From positions 1,384,001 through 1,448,000 of the forward strand of contig NZ_QGTX01000001.1 of the NCBI RefSeq assembly GCF_003182485.1: a stretch of 64,000 bases of DNA, read 5' to 3'. Shown here one piece after another: positions 16,511 to 26,915 of the stretch (its first letter is position 1; the number at the start of each line of letters is the position of its first letter). The DNA is from Geodermatophilus normandii (GTDB lineage Bacteria; Actinomycetota; Actinomycetes; Mycobacteriales; Geodermatophilaceae). The notes under the pieces were generated by a model. It was given only the letters and a program-made list of their open reading frames with translations. It was not told where the DNA came from and made no database searches. The position numbers and the translations under genes are program-made.

Positions 16511-18103
16511 GTGAACGCCGCACCCCATCCGCAGGCCGGCTGGTTCGCCGACCGTCCGCTGTCCGTGAAGTTCGGTGCGCTCGTCGCCGTCGGGACGCTG
16601 TCGCTGGGTGGGTTGCTCGTCGCGACGACGCTCGGCCACGGAGCCGTCCGCGAGGAGCAGCAGCGCGCGGAGGCGCTCAACGACGCCCAGGAGCTCGTGC
16701 TGCAGCTCGACACCCGGGCCAGCGAGCTCAAGGTCGACGGCTTCAAGGCCCTGGTCCGCGAGGTCCCGGCCGAGCAGCTGGCCGAGCTGGCCGACGACGT
16801 CGCGACCCCCGAGGCGCTGCTCGACGAGCTCGCCGGCATCGAGCTGACCGGCGACAGCGCCGCGGCCGTCGACGCCCTGGAGAACTCCTACGGCGACTAC
16901 ACCGATGCGATCACCACGTTCGTGAACAGCGCCGTCGCCGACCAGGCGGGGACGCGGCTGCGCTGGGAGGACATCCAGGCGGCCAACGACCTCACCGACG
17001 CCGCCGTCGGCGAGGCCAAGGACACCCTCCAGGCGGAGGCCGAGGCCGCGACGGTCGCCCTCGACGACACCGTCACGCGGTGGGAGACCATCTCGACGGT
17101 GGTCGCCGCCCTCGGCTTCCTGCTGCTGGTCCTCCTGAGCTGGCTGACCGCCCGGTCGGTCATCCGGCCGGTGCGCACCGTGCAGGCCTCCCTGGAGGCG
17201 CTCGCGCGGGGCGACCTGACCCGTGCCACCGGCATCCGGTCGCGTGACGAGGTGGGCCGGATGGCCGACGCCCTCGACCGCGCCCAGACCACGCTGCGCG
17301 AGGTCCTGGACTCCGTCGCCGCCTCCGCCGACGCCGTCGCCGCGTCCAGCGAGGAGCTGTCGGCGTCGGCGGCGCAGATCTCGGCCTCGGCGGAGGAGAC
17401 CTCCGCGCAGTCCGGCGTGGTCTCCGGTGCCGCGGAGGAGGTGTCGCGCAACGTGCAGACCGTGGCCGCCGGCGCCGAGCAGATGGGCGCCTCGATCCGG
17501 GAGATCGCCACCAACGCCGCCGAGGCGAGCGCGGTGGCCGCCCGTGCCGTCACCGCCGCGGAGACCACGACGGCGACGGTGGCCAAGCTGGGTGAGTCCT
17601 CCGCCGAGATCGGCAACGTGGTCAAGGTGATCACCTCGATCGCCGAGCAGACCAACCTGCTGGCGCTCAACGCCACCATCGAGGCCGCCCGGGCCGGGGA
17701 GGCCGGCAAGGGCTTCGCCGTGGTCGCCAACGAGGTCAAGGAGCTGGCGCAGGAGACCGCCAAGGCCACCGAGGACATCGCCCGCCGGGTGCAGGCCATC
17801 CAGGGCGACACCACCGCCGCCGTGGGCGCGATCGGGGAGATCTCGCAGATCGTCGCGCAGATCTCCGACCGGCAGACCACCATCGCCTCGGCGGTGGAGG
17901 AGCAGACCGCCACCACCAACGAGATGAGCCGCTCGGTGGCCGAGGCCGCCCAGGGATCGGGTCAGATCGCCGACAACATCTCCGGGGTCTCCACCGCCGC
18001 GGAGTCCACCACCCAGGCGCTGACCCAGACCCGCACCGCCGTCGACGAACTGTCGCGGATGGCCGCCGACCTGCGCACCAGCGTCGGCCGCTTCACGCAC
18101 TGA
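16511..18103 (+). CDS. Methyl-accepting chemotaxis protein
   Basis: A 530-residue transmembrane chemoreceptor. TM1 is about residues 20-42, an extracytoplasmic helical sensor of about 150 residues follows, TM2 is about 193-213 ([18 protein letters not shown]), HAMP about 213-265, and the coiled-coil signalling domain runs from 270 to 530. The hairpin tip [33 protein letters not shown] that contacts CheA and CheW is intact. There is no C-terminal CheR-tethering pentapeptide. GTG 16511 has AGGAGG seven bases upstream. The signalling half is nearly identical in DNA to that of the next receptor. Confidence 0.95.
   Translation: MNAAPHPQAGWFADRPLSVKFGALVAVGTLSLGGLLVATTLGHGAVREEQQRAEALNDAQELVLQLDTRASELKVDGFKALVREVPAEQLAELADDVATPEALLDELAGIELTGDSAAAVDALENSYGDYTDAITTFVNSAVADQAGTRLRWEDIQAANDLTDAAVGEAKDTLQAEAEAATVALDDTVTRWETISTVVAALGFLLLVLLSWLTARSVIRPVRTVQASLEALARGDLTRATGIRSRDEVGRMADALDRAQTTLREVLDSVAASADAVAASSEELSASAAQISASAEETSAQSGVVSGAAEEVSRNVQTVAAGAEQMGASIREIATNAAEASAVAARAVTAAETTTATVAKLGESSAEIGNVVKVITSIAEQTNLLALNATIEAARAGEAGKGFAVVANEVKELAQETAKATEDIARRVQAIQGDTTAAVGAIGEISQIVAQISDRQTTIASAVEEQTATTNEMSRSVAEAAQGSGQIADNISGVSTAAESTTQALTQTRTAVDELSRMAADLRTSVGRFTH
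17348..18086 (+). repeat. Long direct repeat, copy 1 (receptor signalling domain)
   Basis: These 739 bp align without gaps to 19347-20085. By reading the lines side by side I find one difference (G for C in the first 60 bp). Sequence on both sides diverges immediately, at the protein and at the DNA level. Confidence 0.9.
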
Positions 18104-18109
18104 ACCCGT

Positions 18110-18141
18110 CGGTGCGGCCGGCCATTCGGCCGGCCGCACCG
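18110..18141. terminator. Strong stem-loop after the first chemoreceptor
   Basis: A perfect 14-bp stem (18110-18123 with 18128-18141) with a 4-nt ATTC loop, seven bases after the receptor stop. A likely terminator without a T tract. Confidence 0.75.
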
Positions 18142-18500
18142 GCGCCATTCCGGTCATGGCCGGCGGGCAACGGTCGGCCACCTGTGACCAATAGCGCCAT
18201 GCAGGCCCCACCCGGGCCGAGCAGGGGCGGAAGTGGCCTGTCGACACGGAGATCCGGTCGCTCCACGGTCATCCGCCATTTCGCGACACCATGTCGACAA
18301 GGTGTTCGGAATGGCTTCCGCGTCGTCCCGGTCGTCCATTTACGGCCGTGCTCGGATCGTTACCGACACGCCATTTCCGGACGGCCCGAGTTCCTTTTCG
18401 GATCCGTCACAGTTCTCCCGCCAGCGCAATCCGAGCGCGCACCAGCACCGCCCGCTGTCCCCATCGATCCGCCGCATCCAGGAATCCAGGAGCACCATCC
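18142..18500. other. Intergenic region upstream of the second chemoreceptor
   Basis: About 360 bp with no supported gene and noticeably more A and T than the flanking genes. It ends with AGGAG before ATG 18501. The promoter of the second receptor must lie here. CGGATCGTT at 18352-18360 is the reverse complement of AACGATCCG upstream of the first receptor (about 16398), which may be chance. Confidence 0.4.
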
Positions 18501-20102
18501 ATGAGCACCCAACGTGCCGGCCGTTCCGGCGGCTGGTTCGCCGACCGTCCGGTCGCCGTCAAGATCGGCGCCGCGGTCGCCGTCCTCGCCGTCGTGGCCG
18601 TGGCGATGACCGTCCTCGCGGTCAGCCGGCTGTCGGCCGTCGAGGCCGCCGCCACCCGGATCAACGACAACGTCGTCCGGCTGTCGGACCTCGCGAACAT
18701 CCAGCGGTCCTGGCAGGGCGACCGGTCGCGGTACAACACCTACCCGATCGCCGACCCGCAGCAGCGCGCCGACCTGCGCGCCGACCTCGCCGAGCGGCGG
18801 GAGACCATCGACGGGCAGCTCGACGCGTACGCCGAGGTGACGGTCAACAAGGCCGCCTTCGAGGAGTTCCGCGCCACCGTCGACGGCTACTACGACGTCG
18901 CCCAGACCCAGCTGGTCCCGGCCGCCGACGCCGGGAACCTGGCCGCCGCGGCCGCCGTGATCACCGGGCCGCTCCAGGACGCCTCCGACTCGATCATGGA
19001 CCAGTACAACGCCATGCAGGAGCGGCGGGTGGGCGCCGGGCAGTCCGACACCGACGACGCCGTGGGCATCGTGTCCTCGGCCACCACCACCCTGTGGACC
19101 TCGCTGGCCGTCGGCATCGCCGTCGCCGGCGGGCTCACCGTCCTCGTCGTCCGGCGGCTCGTGGCCACCGTCCGCTCGGTGCAGCGCTCGGTCGAGGCCC
19201 TGGCCGAGGGCGACCTGACCGTGGTCCCCGAGGTCCACGGGCGCGACGAGCTCGGCCGCATGGCCGCCGCCCTCGGCACGGCCCAGGAGGCGATGCGCGG
19301 GGTCATGGCCTCCGTCGCCGGCGCTGCCGACGCGGTGGCGGCCTCGAGCGAGGAGCTGTCGGCGTCGGCGGCGCAGATCTCGGCCTCGGCCGAGGAGACC
19401 TCCGCGCAGTCCGGCGTGGTCTCCGGTGCCGCGGAGGAGGTGTCGCGCAACGTGCAGACCGTGGCCGCCGGCGCCGAGCAGATGGGCGCCTCGATCCGGG
19501 AGATCGCCACCAACGCCGCCGAGGCGAGCGCGGTGGCCGCCCGTGCCGTCACCGCCGCGGAGACCACGACGGCGACGGTGGCCAAGCTGGGTGAGTCCTC
19601 CGCCGAGATCGGCAACGTGGTCAAGGTGATCACCTCGATCGCCGAGCAGACCAACCTGCTGGCGCTCAACGCCACCATCGAGGCCGCCCGGGCCGGGGAG
19701 GCCGGCAAGGGCTTCGCCGTGGTCGCCAACGAGGTCAAGGAGCTGGCGCAGGAGACCGCCAAGGCCACCGAGGACATCGCCCGCCGGGTGCAGGCCATCC
19801 AGGGCGACACCACCGCCGCCGTGGGCGCGATCGGGGAGATCTCGCAGATCGTCGCGCAGATCTCCGACCGGCAGACCACCATCGCCTCGGCGGTGGAGGA
19901 GCAGACCGCCACCACCAACGAGATGAGCCGCTCGGTGGCCGAGGCCGCCCAGGGATCGGGTCAGATCGCCGACAACATCTCCGGGGTCTCCACCGCCGCG
20001 GAGTCCACCACCCAGGCGCTGACCCAGACCCGCACCGCCGTCGACGAACTGTCGCGGATGGCCGCCGACCTGCGCACCAGCGTCGCCCGCTTCACCTACT
20101 AG
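18501..20102 (+). CDS. Methyl-accepting chemotaxis protein
   Basis: A 533-residue chemoreceptor with TM1 at about residues 19-43, an extracytoplasmic four-helix-bundle-like sensor ([20 protein letters not shown]), TM2 at about 195-215, HAMP, and a signalling domain identical in protein to that of the first receptor except at its ends. ATG 18501 is preceded by AGGAG at 9 nt; longer upstream frames run through the AT-richer spacer and lack a ribosome site. Both receptors start with a similar GWFADRP segment before TM1. The ligand is unknown. Confidence 0.95.
   Translation: MSTQRAGRSGGWFADRPVAVKIGAAVAVLAVVAVAMTVLAVSRLSAVEAAATRINDNVVRLSDLANIQRSWQGDRSRYNTYPIADPQQRADLRADLAERRETIDGQLDAYAEVTVNKAAFEEFRATVDGYYDVAQTQLVPAADAGNLAAAAAVITGPLQDASDSIMDQYNAMQERRVGAGQSDTDDAVGIVSSATTTLWTSLAVGIAVAGGLTVLVVRRLVATVRSVQRSVEALAEGDLTVVPEVHGRDELGRMAAALGTAQEAMRGVMASVAGAADAVAASSEELSASAAQISASAEETSAQSGVVSGAAEEVSRNVQTVAAGAEQMGASIREIATNAAEASAVAARAVTAAETTTATVAKLGESSAEIGNVVKVITSIAEQTNLLALNATIEAARAGEAGKGFAVVANEVKELAQETAKATEDIARRVQAIQGDTTAAVGAIGEISQIVAQISDRQTTIASAVEEQTATTNEMSRSVAEAAQGSGQIADNISGVSTAAESTTQALTQTRTAVDELSRMAADLRTSVARFTY
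19347..20085 (+). repeat. Long direct repeat, copy 2 (receptor signalling domain)
   Basis: Second copy of the 739-bp unit at 17348-18086, at a constant offset of 1999 bp, with one difference seen. It could mediate deletion or gene conversion and could trouble short-read assembly. Confidence 0.9.
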
Positions 20103-20107
20103 CAGGA

Positions 20108-20143
20108 CCTCCCTGCCCCACCGCGAGCGGTGGGGCAGGGAGG
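20108..20143. terminator. Strong stem-loop after the second chemoreceptor
   Basis: A perfect 17-bp inverted repeat (20108-20124 with 20127-20143), six bases after the receptor stop. It should end the receptor transcript before cheA, which then needs its own promoter in 20144-20302. Confidence 0.75.
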
Positions 20144-20302
20144 CCGCCACCCCGGGGCCGGCCGACGGTCGGCTCCGGGGCGGGGGCTGCCGATGACAGA
20201 TCCCGACGACCACCGCCACCCGGGTCCGCCTCGAGGTGGACCGGTGCGGCGTCGAACACCCAGCGGGACGACCCGCCCCAGACAGTGAGAGAGAAGGCAC
20301 CG

Positions 20303-22695
20303 GTGGACGGTCTGGACGACATCGTCGAGGAGTTCCTCGTCGAGAGCCACGAGAACCTCGACCAGCTCGACACCGACCTGGTCGCGCTCGAGCAGGAGCC
20401 CGACTCCCGCGAGCGGCTCTCGAGCATCTTCCGCACGATCCACACGATCAAGGGGACCAGCGGCTTCCTGGCCTTCGGCCGCCTGGAGGAGGTCACCCAC
20501 GTCGGGGAGAACATGCTCTCCCGGCTGCGGGACGGCGTCCTGGCGCTGACCCCCGAGCGCACCAGCGTGCTGCTGCGCATGGTCGACACCGTCCGCTCGC
20601 TGCTCGCCTCGATCGAGGCCACCGGGGGCGAGGGCGGCGTGGACGTCTCCGCCGTCGTCGCCGAGATCAGCGCGGCCATGGAGGACCGACCGGCCCCGGC
20701 CGCCGCCTCCCCGGCCGTCCCCTCCCCGCCGCCGCCGCCGCGCCCGCGCCCGCCGCCGCTCCGGCAGCGGCCGTCGCCGAGCCGGCCGCCGAGGTCGCCG
20801 CCGAGGTCGCCGCCGAGGTGGTCGCCGCGGCCGAGGCCGTCGTCGAGGCCGTCGTGGAGGCCGTCGTCGAGGCCCCGGTCGAGGCCGTCGAGGAGACGGT
20901 GCACGAGGAGGTGCACGACGAGCACGGCGACGAGGACCACCACGAGGACCACCCCGACGGCGGGACCGGCCCGGCCGGCGCCGCGCGCCCGGAGGGCCAG
21001 GGCGGCCAGCAGCGCCGCGCCGTCGCCGACTCGACCATCCGCGTCGACGTCGACCTGCTCGACTCGCTGATGCTGCTGGTCGGGGAGCTGGTGCTCACCC
21101 GCAACCAGATCGTCCAGTACGTGGGCCGCTCCACCGACACCGACCTGGTGCGCGCCTCGCAGCGCCTCAACCTCATCGCCAGCGAGCTGCAGGAGGGCGT
21201 CATGAAGACGCGCATGCAGCCGATCGACCACATCTGGTCCAAGCTGCCGCGCGTCGTCCGCGACCTCGGCATCCAGTGCGGCAAGACCGTCCGCCTGGAG
21301 ATGGAGGGCAGGGACACCGAGCTCGACAAGACGCTGCTCGAGGCGGTCAAGGACCCGCTGACCCACCTGGTCCGCAACTCCGTCGACCACGGCATCGAGT
21401 CCCCCGACCGCCGCCGCGCCGCGGGCAAGCCCGCCGAGGGCGTGCTCACCCTGCGCGCGAAGCACGAGAGCGGGCAGGTCGTCGTCGAGGTCGCCGACGA
21501 CGGCGCCGGCATCGACCCGTCGCGGATCGGCGCCAAGGCCGTCGAGCGCGGCCTGGTCACCGCCGACCAGCTCGCCCGCATGGGCCCGCAGGACGTCCTG
21601 CAGCTGATCTTCCTGCCCGGCTTCTCGACCGCCGCCGCGGTCACCAACGTCTCCGGTCGCGGCGTCGGCATGGACGTCGTCAAGACCAACATCGAGTCCA
21701 TCGGCGGCACGATCGAGGTCGAGTCCGAGCCCGGCCGCGGCACCGTCTGCCGGCTGCGGATCCCGCTGACCCTCGCGATCGTCCCGGCGCTGACCGTCGA
21801 GTGCGCCGGCGACCGCTACGCCATCCCGCAGATCAGCCTGCAGGAGCTGGTCAGCCTCGACGCGGAGAAGGCCGCCAACGCCGTCGAGGAGGTCGGCGGC
21901 GCGCCGGTCTACCGCCTGCGCGGCGAGCTGCTGCCCCTCGTGCGGCTCACCGACGTCCTGGGCCTCGCCTCCGACCGGCACGACGGCCACGTGGTCATCG
22001 CGGTGCTGCGGTCGGAGGGCCGGCGCTTCGGCCTCGTCGTCGACCGGGTCATCAACACCGAGGAGATCGTCGTCAAGGCCGTCGGCGGCCAGCTCAAGGC
22101 GATCGGCCTGTACTCCGGCGCGACCGTCCTCGGCGACGGCGCGGTGGCGCTCATCCTCGACGTCCAGGCCCTGGCCCGCCGCGCGCTGCGCACCGAGACC
22201 GCCGAGCGGCAGGAGGCCCGCGAGGCCGCGGCCCGCACCGCCGCCGTCGAGACCGAGCGGCAGCGGATGCTGCTGGCCGCGATCGGCGAGGGCCGCCGCG
22301 TGGCGATCCCGCTGGACACCGTCACCCGCCTCGAGCAGGTGCGCGCGGAGTCCGTCGAGCGGGTCGGCAACCGCGAGGTCGTGCAGTACCGGGGCGCCAT
22401 CCTGCCGATCGTCCGGCTCGACCGGCACCTGGGCGCCTACGGCACCGGCGACCGCGAGGTGCTCGAGGTCATCGTCTACAGCGACCACGGCCGCAGCGTC
22501 GCGATCGTCGTCGAGGAGATCCTCGACATCGTCGACGGCGGGGCCGCCGTCCGCAGCGACATCGACGACCTCGGCCTGCTCGGCTCGGCCGTGCTCGGCG
22601 ACAAGGTGACCGAGCTGCTCGACGTCCGCGCCGCCATCCTCGCGGCCGACCCGGCCTTCTACGCCACCCCCTCACCCACCCTGCTGGAGGTCTGA
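20303..22695 (+). CDS. cheA: Chemotaxis histidine kinase CheA (apparent frameshift in linker)
   Basis: CheA relays receptor state to CheY and CheB. GTG 20303 has GAGAAGG upstream. The P1 HPt domain carries the phosphorylated His47 in FRTIHTIKGTSGF. After an Ala/Pro linker come the dimerisation helices, the HATPase with HLVRNSVDHGIE and VSGRGVGMDVV, and two CheW-like regulatory domains (about 500-620 and 660-790). P1 and the rest are in different frames. Adding one C to the CCCC at 20724-20727 joins them through a linker reading SPAVPSPAAAAAPAPAAAP. The double CheW tail is unusual but the kinase looks otherwise complete. Confidence 0.88.
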
Positions 22696-22696
22696 C

Positions 22697-23149
22697 GTGA
22701 CGACCCCGACCGACACCCCCACCCGGGCCACCAGCGGCCAGCTGGCCACCTTCCGGCTCGACGGCGACCTGTACGGCGTCGAGGTGGAGCACGTGCAGGA
22801 GGTCCTGCGCAGCCAGGTCCTGACCCGGGTGCCGCTGGCGCCGCCGGCCGTCGCCGGGTTGATCAACCTGCGCGGGCAGGTGGTCACGGCCATCGAGCTG
22901 CGGGAGCGGCTCGGGCGCCCGCCGCGGCCGGCGGGCACCGACGCCGTCGTCATCGTCGTGCGGCTGCACGGCGAGGCGGTGAGCCTGCTGGTCGACTCGA
23001 TCGCCGACGTCGTCGACGTCGACGCGACCGACTTCGAGGCCCCGCCGGACACCCTCGACGGGCAGGCCCGCGAGCTCATCCGCGGCGCCTACAAGCTCGA
23101 CGGGACGCTGCTGCTGGCCCTCGACGTGCAGAAGGCCGTCGGCGCCTGA
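22697..23149 (+). CDS. cheW: Chemotaxis coupling protein CheW
   Basis: A 150-residue CheW that links receptors to CheA. The fold is clear from FRLDGDLYGVEVEHVQEVLR, VAGLINLRGQVVTAIELRERLG and SLLVDSIADVVDVD. GTG 22697 starts one base after the cheA stop, with GGAGG inside the end of cheA. A strong hairpin follows at 23203-23252. Confidence 0.93.
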   Translation: MTTPTDTPTRATSGQLATFRLDGDLYGVEVEHVQEVLRSQVLTRVPLAPPAVAGLINLRGQVVTAIELRERLGRPPRPAGTDAVVIVVRLHGEAVSLLVDSIADVVDVDATDFEAPPDTLDGQARELIRGAYKLDGTLLLALDVQKAVGA

Positions 23150-23202
23150 GCCCCCTCCTGTGGTGACGGGGAGTCACCCCCCGTTCACCTGACGAATTCC
23201 GA

Positions 23203-23252
23203 CACGCGGCCGTCACCCATCGCTCCTCCGGCGATCGGGTGACGGCCGCGTG
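23203..23252. terminator. Long stem-loop after cheW
   Basis: A perfect 16-bp stem (23203-23218 with 23237-23252) and an 18-nt loop, about 55 bp after cheW. It separates cheA-cheW from the unknown gene that follows. Confidence 0.7.
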
Positions 23253-23322
23253 GCGTTCCCGGGGGATCGCGGCCAGCATGGTCAGGCCGCCGTCCCCTGG
23301 CGGTGCCGTCGGAGGGGGAGAC

Positions 23323-24216
23323 GTGCCGTACTCGCTGGTCAGTGCCGCCACGCTGGGGTTCGACCTCGTCCGCCTGCCCGCCGGCCGGGCGGTCGCCGAC
23401 GTGCTGCTCACCGGGCTGGCCGCCGGTCCCGCCGAGCTCACCGCGCTGGCCGCCGGCGCCCGCACCCGCGGCGCCGACCGCGAGCAGCGCACCGTCCTGG
23501 CCGTGCGCGCCCGCCGCGCCCGCGAGCTGGCCGCCGCGGTCCCGCAGCTGCGCTCGGTGTCGCCGGGGGCGGGGGAGGACCGCACCGCCGTCCTCGTCGC
23601 CCAGCTCGAGCGCGGGACCATCGGCACCGCCGCCTCGCTGGAGCGGCTGCTGCGCGAGGACGTCCTCGGTCCCGAGCACCGGGCCGCCGCGGAGGCCACG
23701 GCCGACGTCCGCGAGCAGGCCGCCGAGGTGCTGGCCGACGCCGCGGTGGGGGAGTGGGCCGCCGACGTGCTGCCGCCGCTCGTCCACCGCGAGCTCGTGG
23801 CCCCCTTCGCCGCCGTGGTCCCCGACGCGGCCACCCGCGGCGCCGCCACCGACCTCGGCCCGGGCACCCCCGAGCTGTCCTCGCTGCTGGCCACCGTCGC
23901 CGGCCTCGACGCCCGCGGCCGCGACCGCTGGCGGGCCGCCGTCGACGAGGGCCGGGCCGCCCGGCGCCCGTGGGCGACCGCCATGCACGAGGCCTCCTGG
24001 GCCGCGCACGTCTGCGGGCGCACCCGCACGCTGGCCACCGCGCAGCTGCTCGCCGTCCGCGCCTTCGCCGACGGCGGCTTCGACGCCTCCGACGGCGCCG
24101 CGGGCTCGTGGAACGCCCTCGCCGGCGTCGTCCAGGCGTTCACGACGGGCGACCTGCTCGACGACAGCGCGCTCGACGTCCTCCTCGCCCCCTGGCACCG
24201 CGTCACCGGCCGCTGA
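23323..24216 (+). CDS. Hypothetical protein inside the chemotaxis island
   Basis: A 297-residue, Ala-rich, helical protein with no signal peptide or membrane helix. GTG 23323 is preceded by a strong GGAGGGGGAG. It begins VPYSLVSAATLGFDLVRLPAGRAVADVLLTG. Conserved-looking patches include AARRPWATAMHEASWAAHVCGRTRTLA and GGFDASDGAAGSWNAL. I recognise no domain. It sits between cheW and cheB, is flanked by a hairpin and a 380-bp spacer, and so is its own transcription unit. Codon use matches its neighbours, so it is a real gene. A role in chemotaxis is only suggested by location. Confidence 0.75.
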   Translation: MPYSLVSAATLGFDLVRLPAGRAVADVLLTGLAAGPAELTALAAGARTRGADREQRTVLAVRARRARELAAAVPQLRSVSPGAGEDRTAVLVAQLERGTIGTAASLERLLREDVLGPEHRAAAEATADVREQAAEVLADAAVGEWAADVLPPLVHRELVAPFAAVVPDAATRGAATDLGPGTPELSSLLATVAGLDARGRDRWRAAVDEGRAARRPWATAMHEASWAAHVCGRTRTLATAQLLAVRAFADGGFDASDGAAGSWNALAGVVQAFTTGDLLDDSALDVLLAPWHRVTGR

Positions 24217-24596
24217 GGACCCGCGGCGGCCGGCCGGTGTCGATCACCGGGTCGTCGCCGATCACCGGGTCGTCGGCGCCGACACGTGCGTGCGCCCCTC
24301 CGGTGACCGGCGTACGGAGGCGCAGGTCAGCGCCCCGCGCACCTGATCCGGCCCCGCGCGCGCGGGTCGACATGTACCCGCCGGCCCCACGGTCACCGGA
24401 CACCCCGTAACGGTTGCGCGCTCCCGGTCAACACGACGGGTGGGGCGGCCGACAACTCCTGGGACAGGCGAGGCGGGTGGGAGTCCCGGGGCCGTTCCGG
24501 ATCAGGCCCCGGAGTGACCTTGACACCTCCTGCCGCGCTGCCGAGACCTCGACGACGGCCCTCGCCAGGCCGGCCGCCGCTGGAGCAGGAGGACGT
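24217..24596. other. Spacer before the cheB operon
   Basis: 380 bp with no supported gene. It holds an 18-bp tandem direct repeat (24241-24275) and should contain the promoter of the cheB operon; AGGAGG is at 24587-24592. Confidence 0.45.
24241..24275 (+). repeat. Tandem 18-bp direct repeat
   Basis: CGATCACCGGGTCGTCG occurs at 24241-24257 and again at 24259-24275, identical 17-mers separated by one C. Two units at one helical-turn-like spacing (18 bp) upstream of an operon could be a protein-binding site or chance expansion. Confidence 0.6.
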
Positions 24597-25708
24597 GTGG
24601 ACCCGATCCGGGTGCTGGTGGTCGACGACTCGGTCGTCGTCCGCAAGATCGTGACCGACGTGCTGTCCGCCGACCCTGCCATCGAGGTCGTCGGGACGGC
24701 GGTCAACGGCAAGCTCGCGCTGACCAAGCTCGACACGCTCGAGCCGGACCTGGTCACGATGGACATCGAGATGCCGGAGATGAACGGCATCGAGGCGGTG
24801 CGCGCCATCCGGGCCCGCCGCAACCGCGTGCCGATCGTCATGTTCAGCACGCTGACCGAGCGTGGGGCCTCGGCCACCCTCGACGCGCTGTCGTCCGGCG
24901 CGAACGACTACGTGACCAAGCCGGCCAACGTCGGCAGCGTCGCTCAGTCGATGGAGAGCGTGCGCGAGCAGCTCATCCCCAAGATCAAGGCCCTCACCGG
25001 CCGTCCCACGGGCCTGGGCGCCGCCCGCCCGGCCCCGCGCCCGCCGCGGCCCGCCCGCCTGCGCCGCGCAGCGCTCCGCACAAGGCCCCCGCGGTGCTGG
25101 TGATCGGCTCCTCGACCGGTGGTCCCGAGGCGCTGGCGAAGGTGCTGCCCGCGCTGCCCGCCTCCCTGCCCGTGCCGGTCCTGCTGGTGCAGCACATGCC
25201 GCCGGTCTTCACCCGGCAGTTCGCCCAGCGGCTCGACCGCCTCAGCGCCCTGCGCGTCGTCGAGGCCGTCGACGGCTCGCCGCTGCAGCCGGGCACCGTG
25301 CACCTCGCCCCCGGCGACCACCACCTGACCGTGCGCGGCACCGGCCGCGGCGCGACGACGATGCTGTCGCAGGACCCGCCCGAGAACTTCTGCCGCCCCG
25401 CCGTCGACCCGCTGTTCCGCTCGGCGGTGACCGCCTACGACGGCGCCGTCCTCGCCGTCGTGCTGACCGGCATGGGCTCCGACGGCCGCAACGGCGCGAG
25501 CGTCATCCGCGACGCCGGCGGCACCGTCGTCGTCCAGGACCAGGCCTCCTCGGTGGTGTGGGGGATGCCCGGCGCCGTCGCCTCCGCCGGCCTGGCCGAC
25601 GAGGTCCTGCCCCTCGACCGGGTGGCCGAGGCCATCACGCGCCACCTCCAGCGCGCCCTCCCGCCGCAGCCCGCCCGGCCGACCCTCGCGACGGGAGCCC
25701 ACCGGTGA
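24597..25708 (+). CDS. cheB: Chemotaxis protein-glutamate methylesterase CheB (apparent frameshift in linker)
   Basis: CheB demethylates receptors when phosphorylated by CheA. GTG 24597 follows AGGAGG. The receiver domain (residues 1-120) has DD at 10-11, the phosphorylated Asp56 in VTMDIEMPEMNG and Lys in VTKPAN. The esterase has the Ser in IGSSTGGPEAL, the His in VQHMPPVFTRQFA and the Asp in LTGMGSDG. The two domains are in different frames; adding one C to the CCCC at 25033-25036 gives a linker ARPAPAPAAARPPAPRSAP and restores a normal protein of about 370 residues. The stop overlaps cheR. Confidence 0.88.
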
Positions 25709-26525
25709 CCCTCACCGCCCCCCGCTTCGACTGGGTACGCCAGCTGGTGCACCGCGAGAGCGCGATCGTCCTGGCGCCGGGCAAGGAGTACCTGGTCGAG
25801 GCCCGGCTGCTGCCGCTCGCCCGCAAGATGGGCCTGTCCGACGTCGACCAGTTCGTCGACTCGGTGCGCAGCCGCCCGCGGCCGGACGACACCCGCTCGA
25901 TCGTCGAGGCGCTCACCACCAACGAGACCTCCTGGTTCCGCGACGGCGACCCGTTCACCGCGCTCACCTCGACGGTGCTGCCCTCGCTGCTGTCGGCGCG
26001 CGGCCCCGTCGAGCGGCTGCAGATCTGGTCGGCGGCCTGCTCCAGCGGCCAGGAGGCCTACACGGTCGCCATGCTGCTCGAGGACGCGATGCCCTCCGCC
26101 TCGACGCGGGTCTCCATCACCGCCACGGACATCTCCCGGGAGATGGTCGAGCGCACCCGGGCCGGCCGGTTCAGCCAGCTCGAGGTCAACCGCGGCCTGC
26201 CCGCCCCGATGCTGGTGCGCCACTTCCAGCGGGCCGGCAGCGAGTGGGAGGTCGCGCCGAGCCTGCGCCGCATGGTGACCGCCCGCGAGTGCAACCTGGC
26301 CGCCCCGCTGCCGCGGATGGGCCCGTTCGACGTCGTGTACCTGCGCAACGTCCTCATCTACTTCGACCTGCCCACCAAGCAGGCGATCCTCCGCCGGGTG
26401 CGCGAGCTCATGCGCCCCGACGGCTGGCTGTTCCTCGGTGCCGCCGAGACCACGCTCGGCGTCGACGACTCCTGGAGCCGGGTCGTCCTCGGCCGCAGCT
26501 CCGCCTACCGCCCGCTGAAGGGGGC

Positions 26526-26529
<4 letters not shown>
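25705..26529 (+). CDS. cheR: Chemotaxis protein methyltransferase CheR
   Basis: A 274-residue S-adenosylmethionine-dependent methyltransferase that methylates receptor glutamates. The N-terminal helical domain is followed by TTNETSWFRD, the SAM-binding IWSAACSSGQEAYTVAMLL and the family motif FDVVYLRNVLIYFD. Start GTG 25705 overlaps the cheB stop as GTGA. No tetratricopeptide tail. Confidence 0.95.

Positions 26530-26911
<382 letters not shown>

Positions 26912-26915
<4 letters not shown>

Noticed and set aside
16398..18360. Shared 9-mer AACGATCCG and its reverse complement upstream of both receptors
   Set aside because: Opposite orientation, different distance from the starts and short length; chance is likely.
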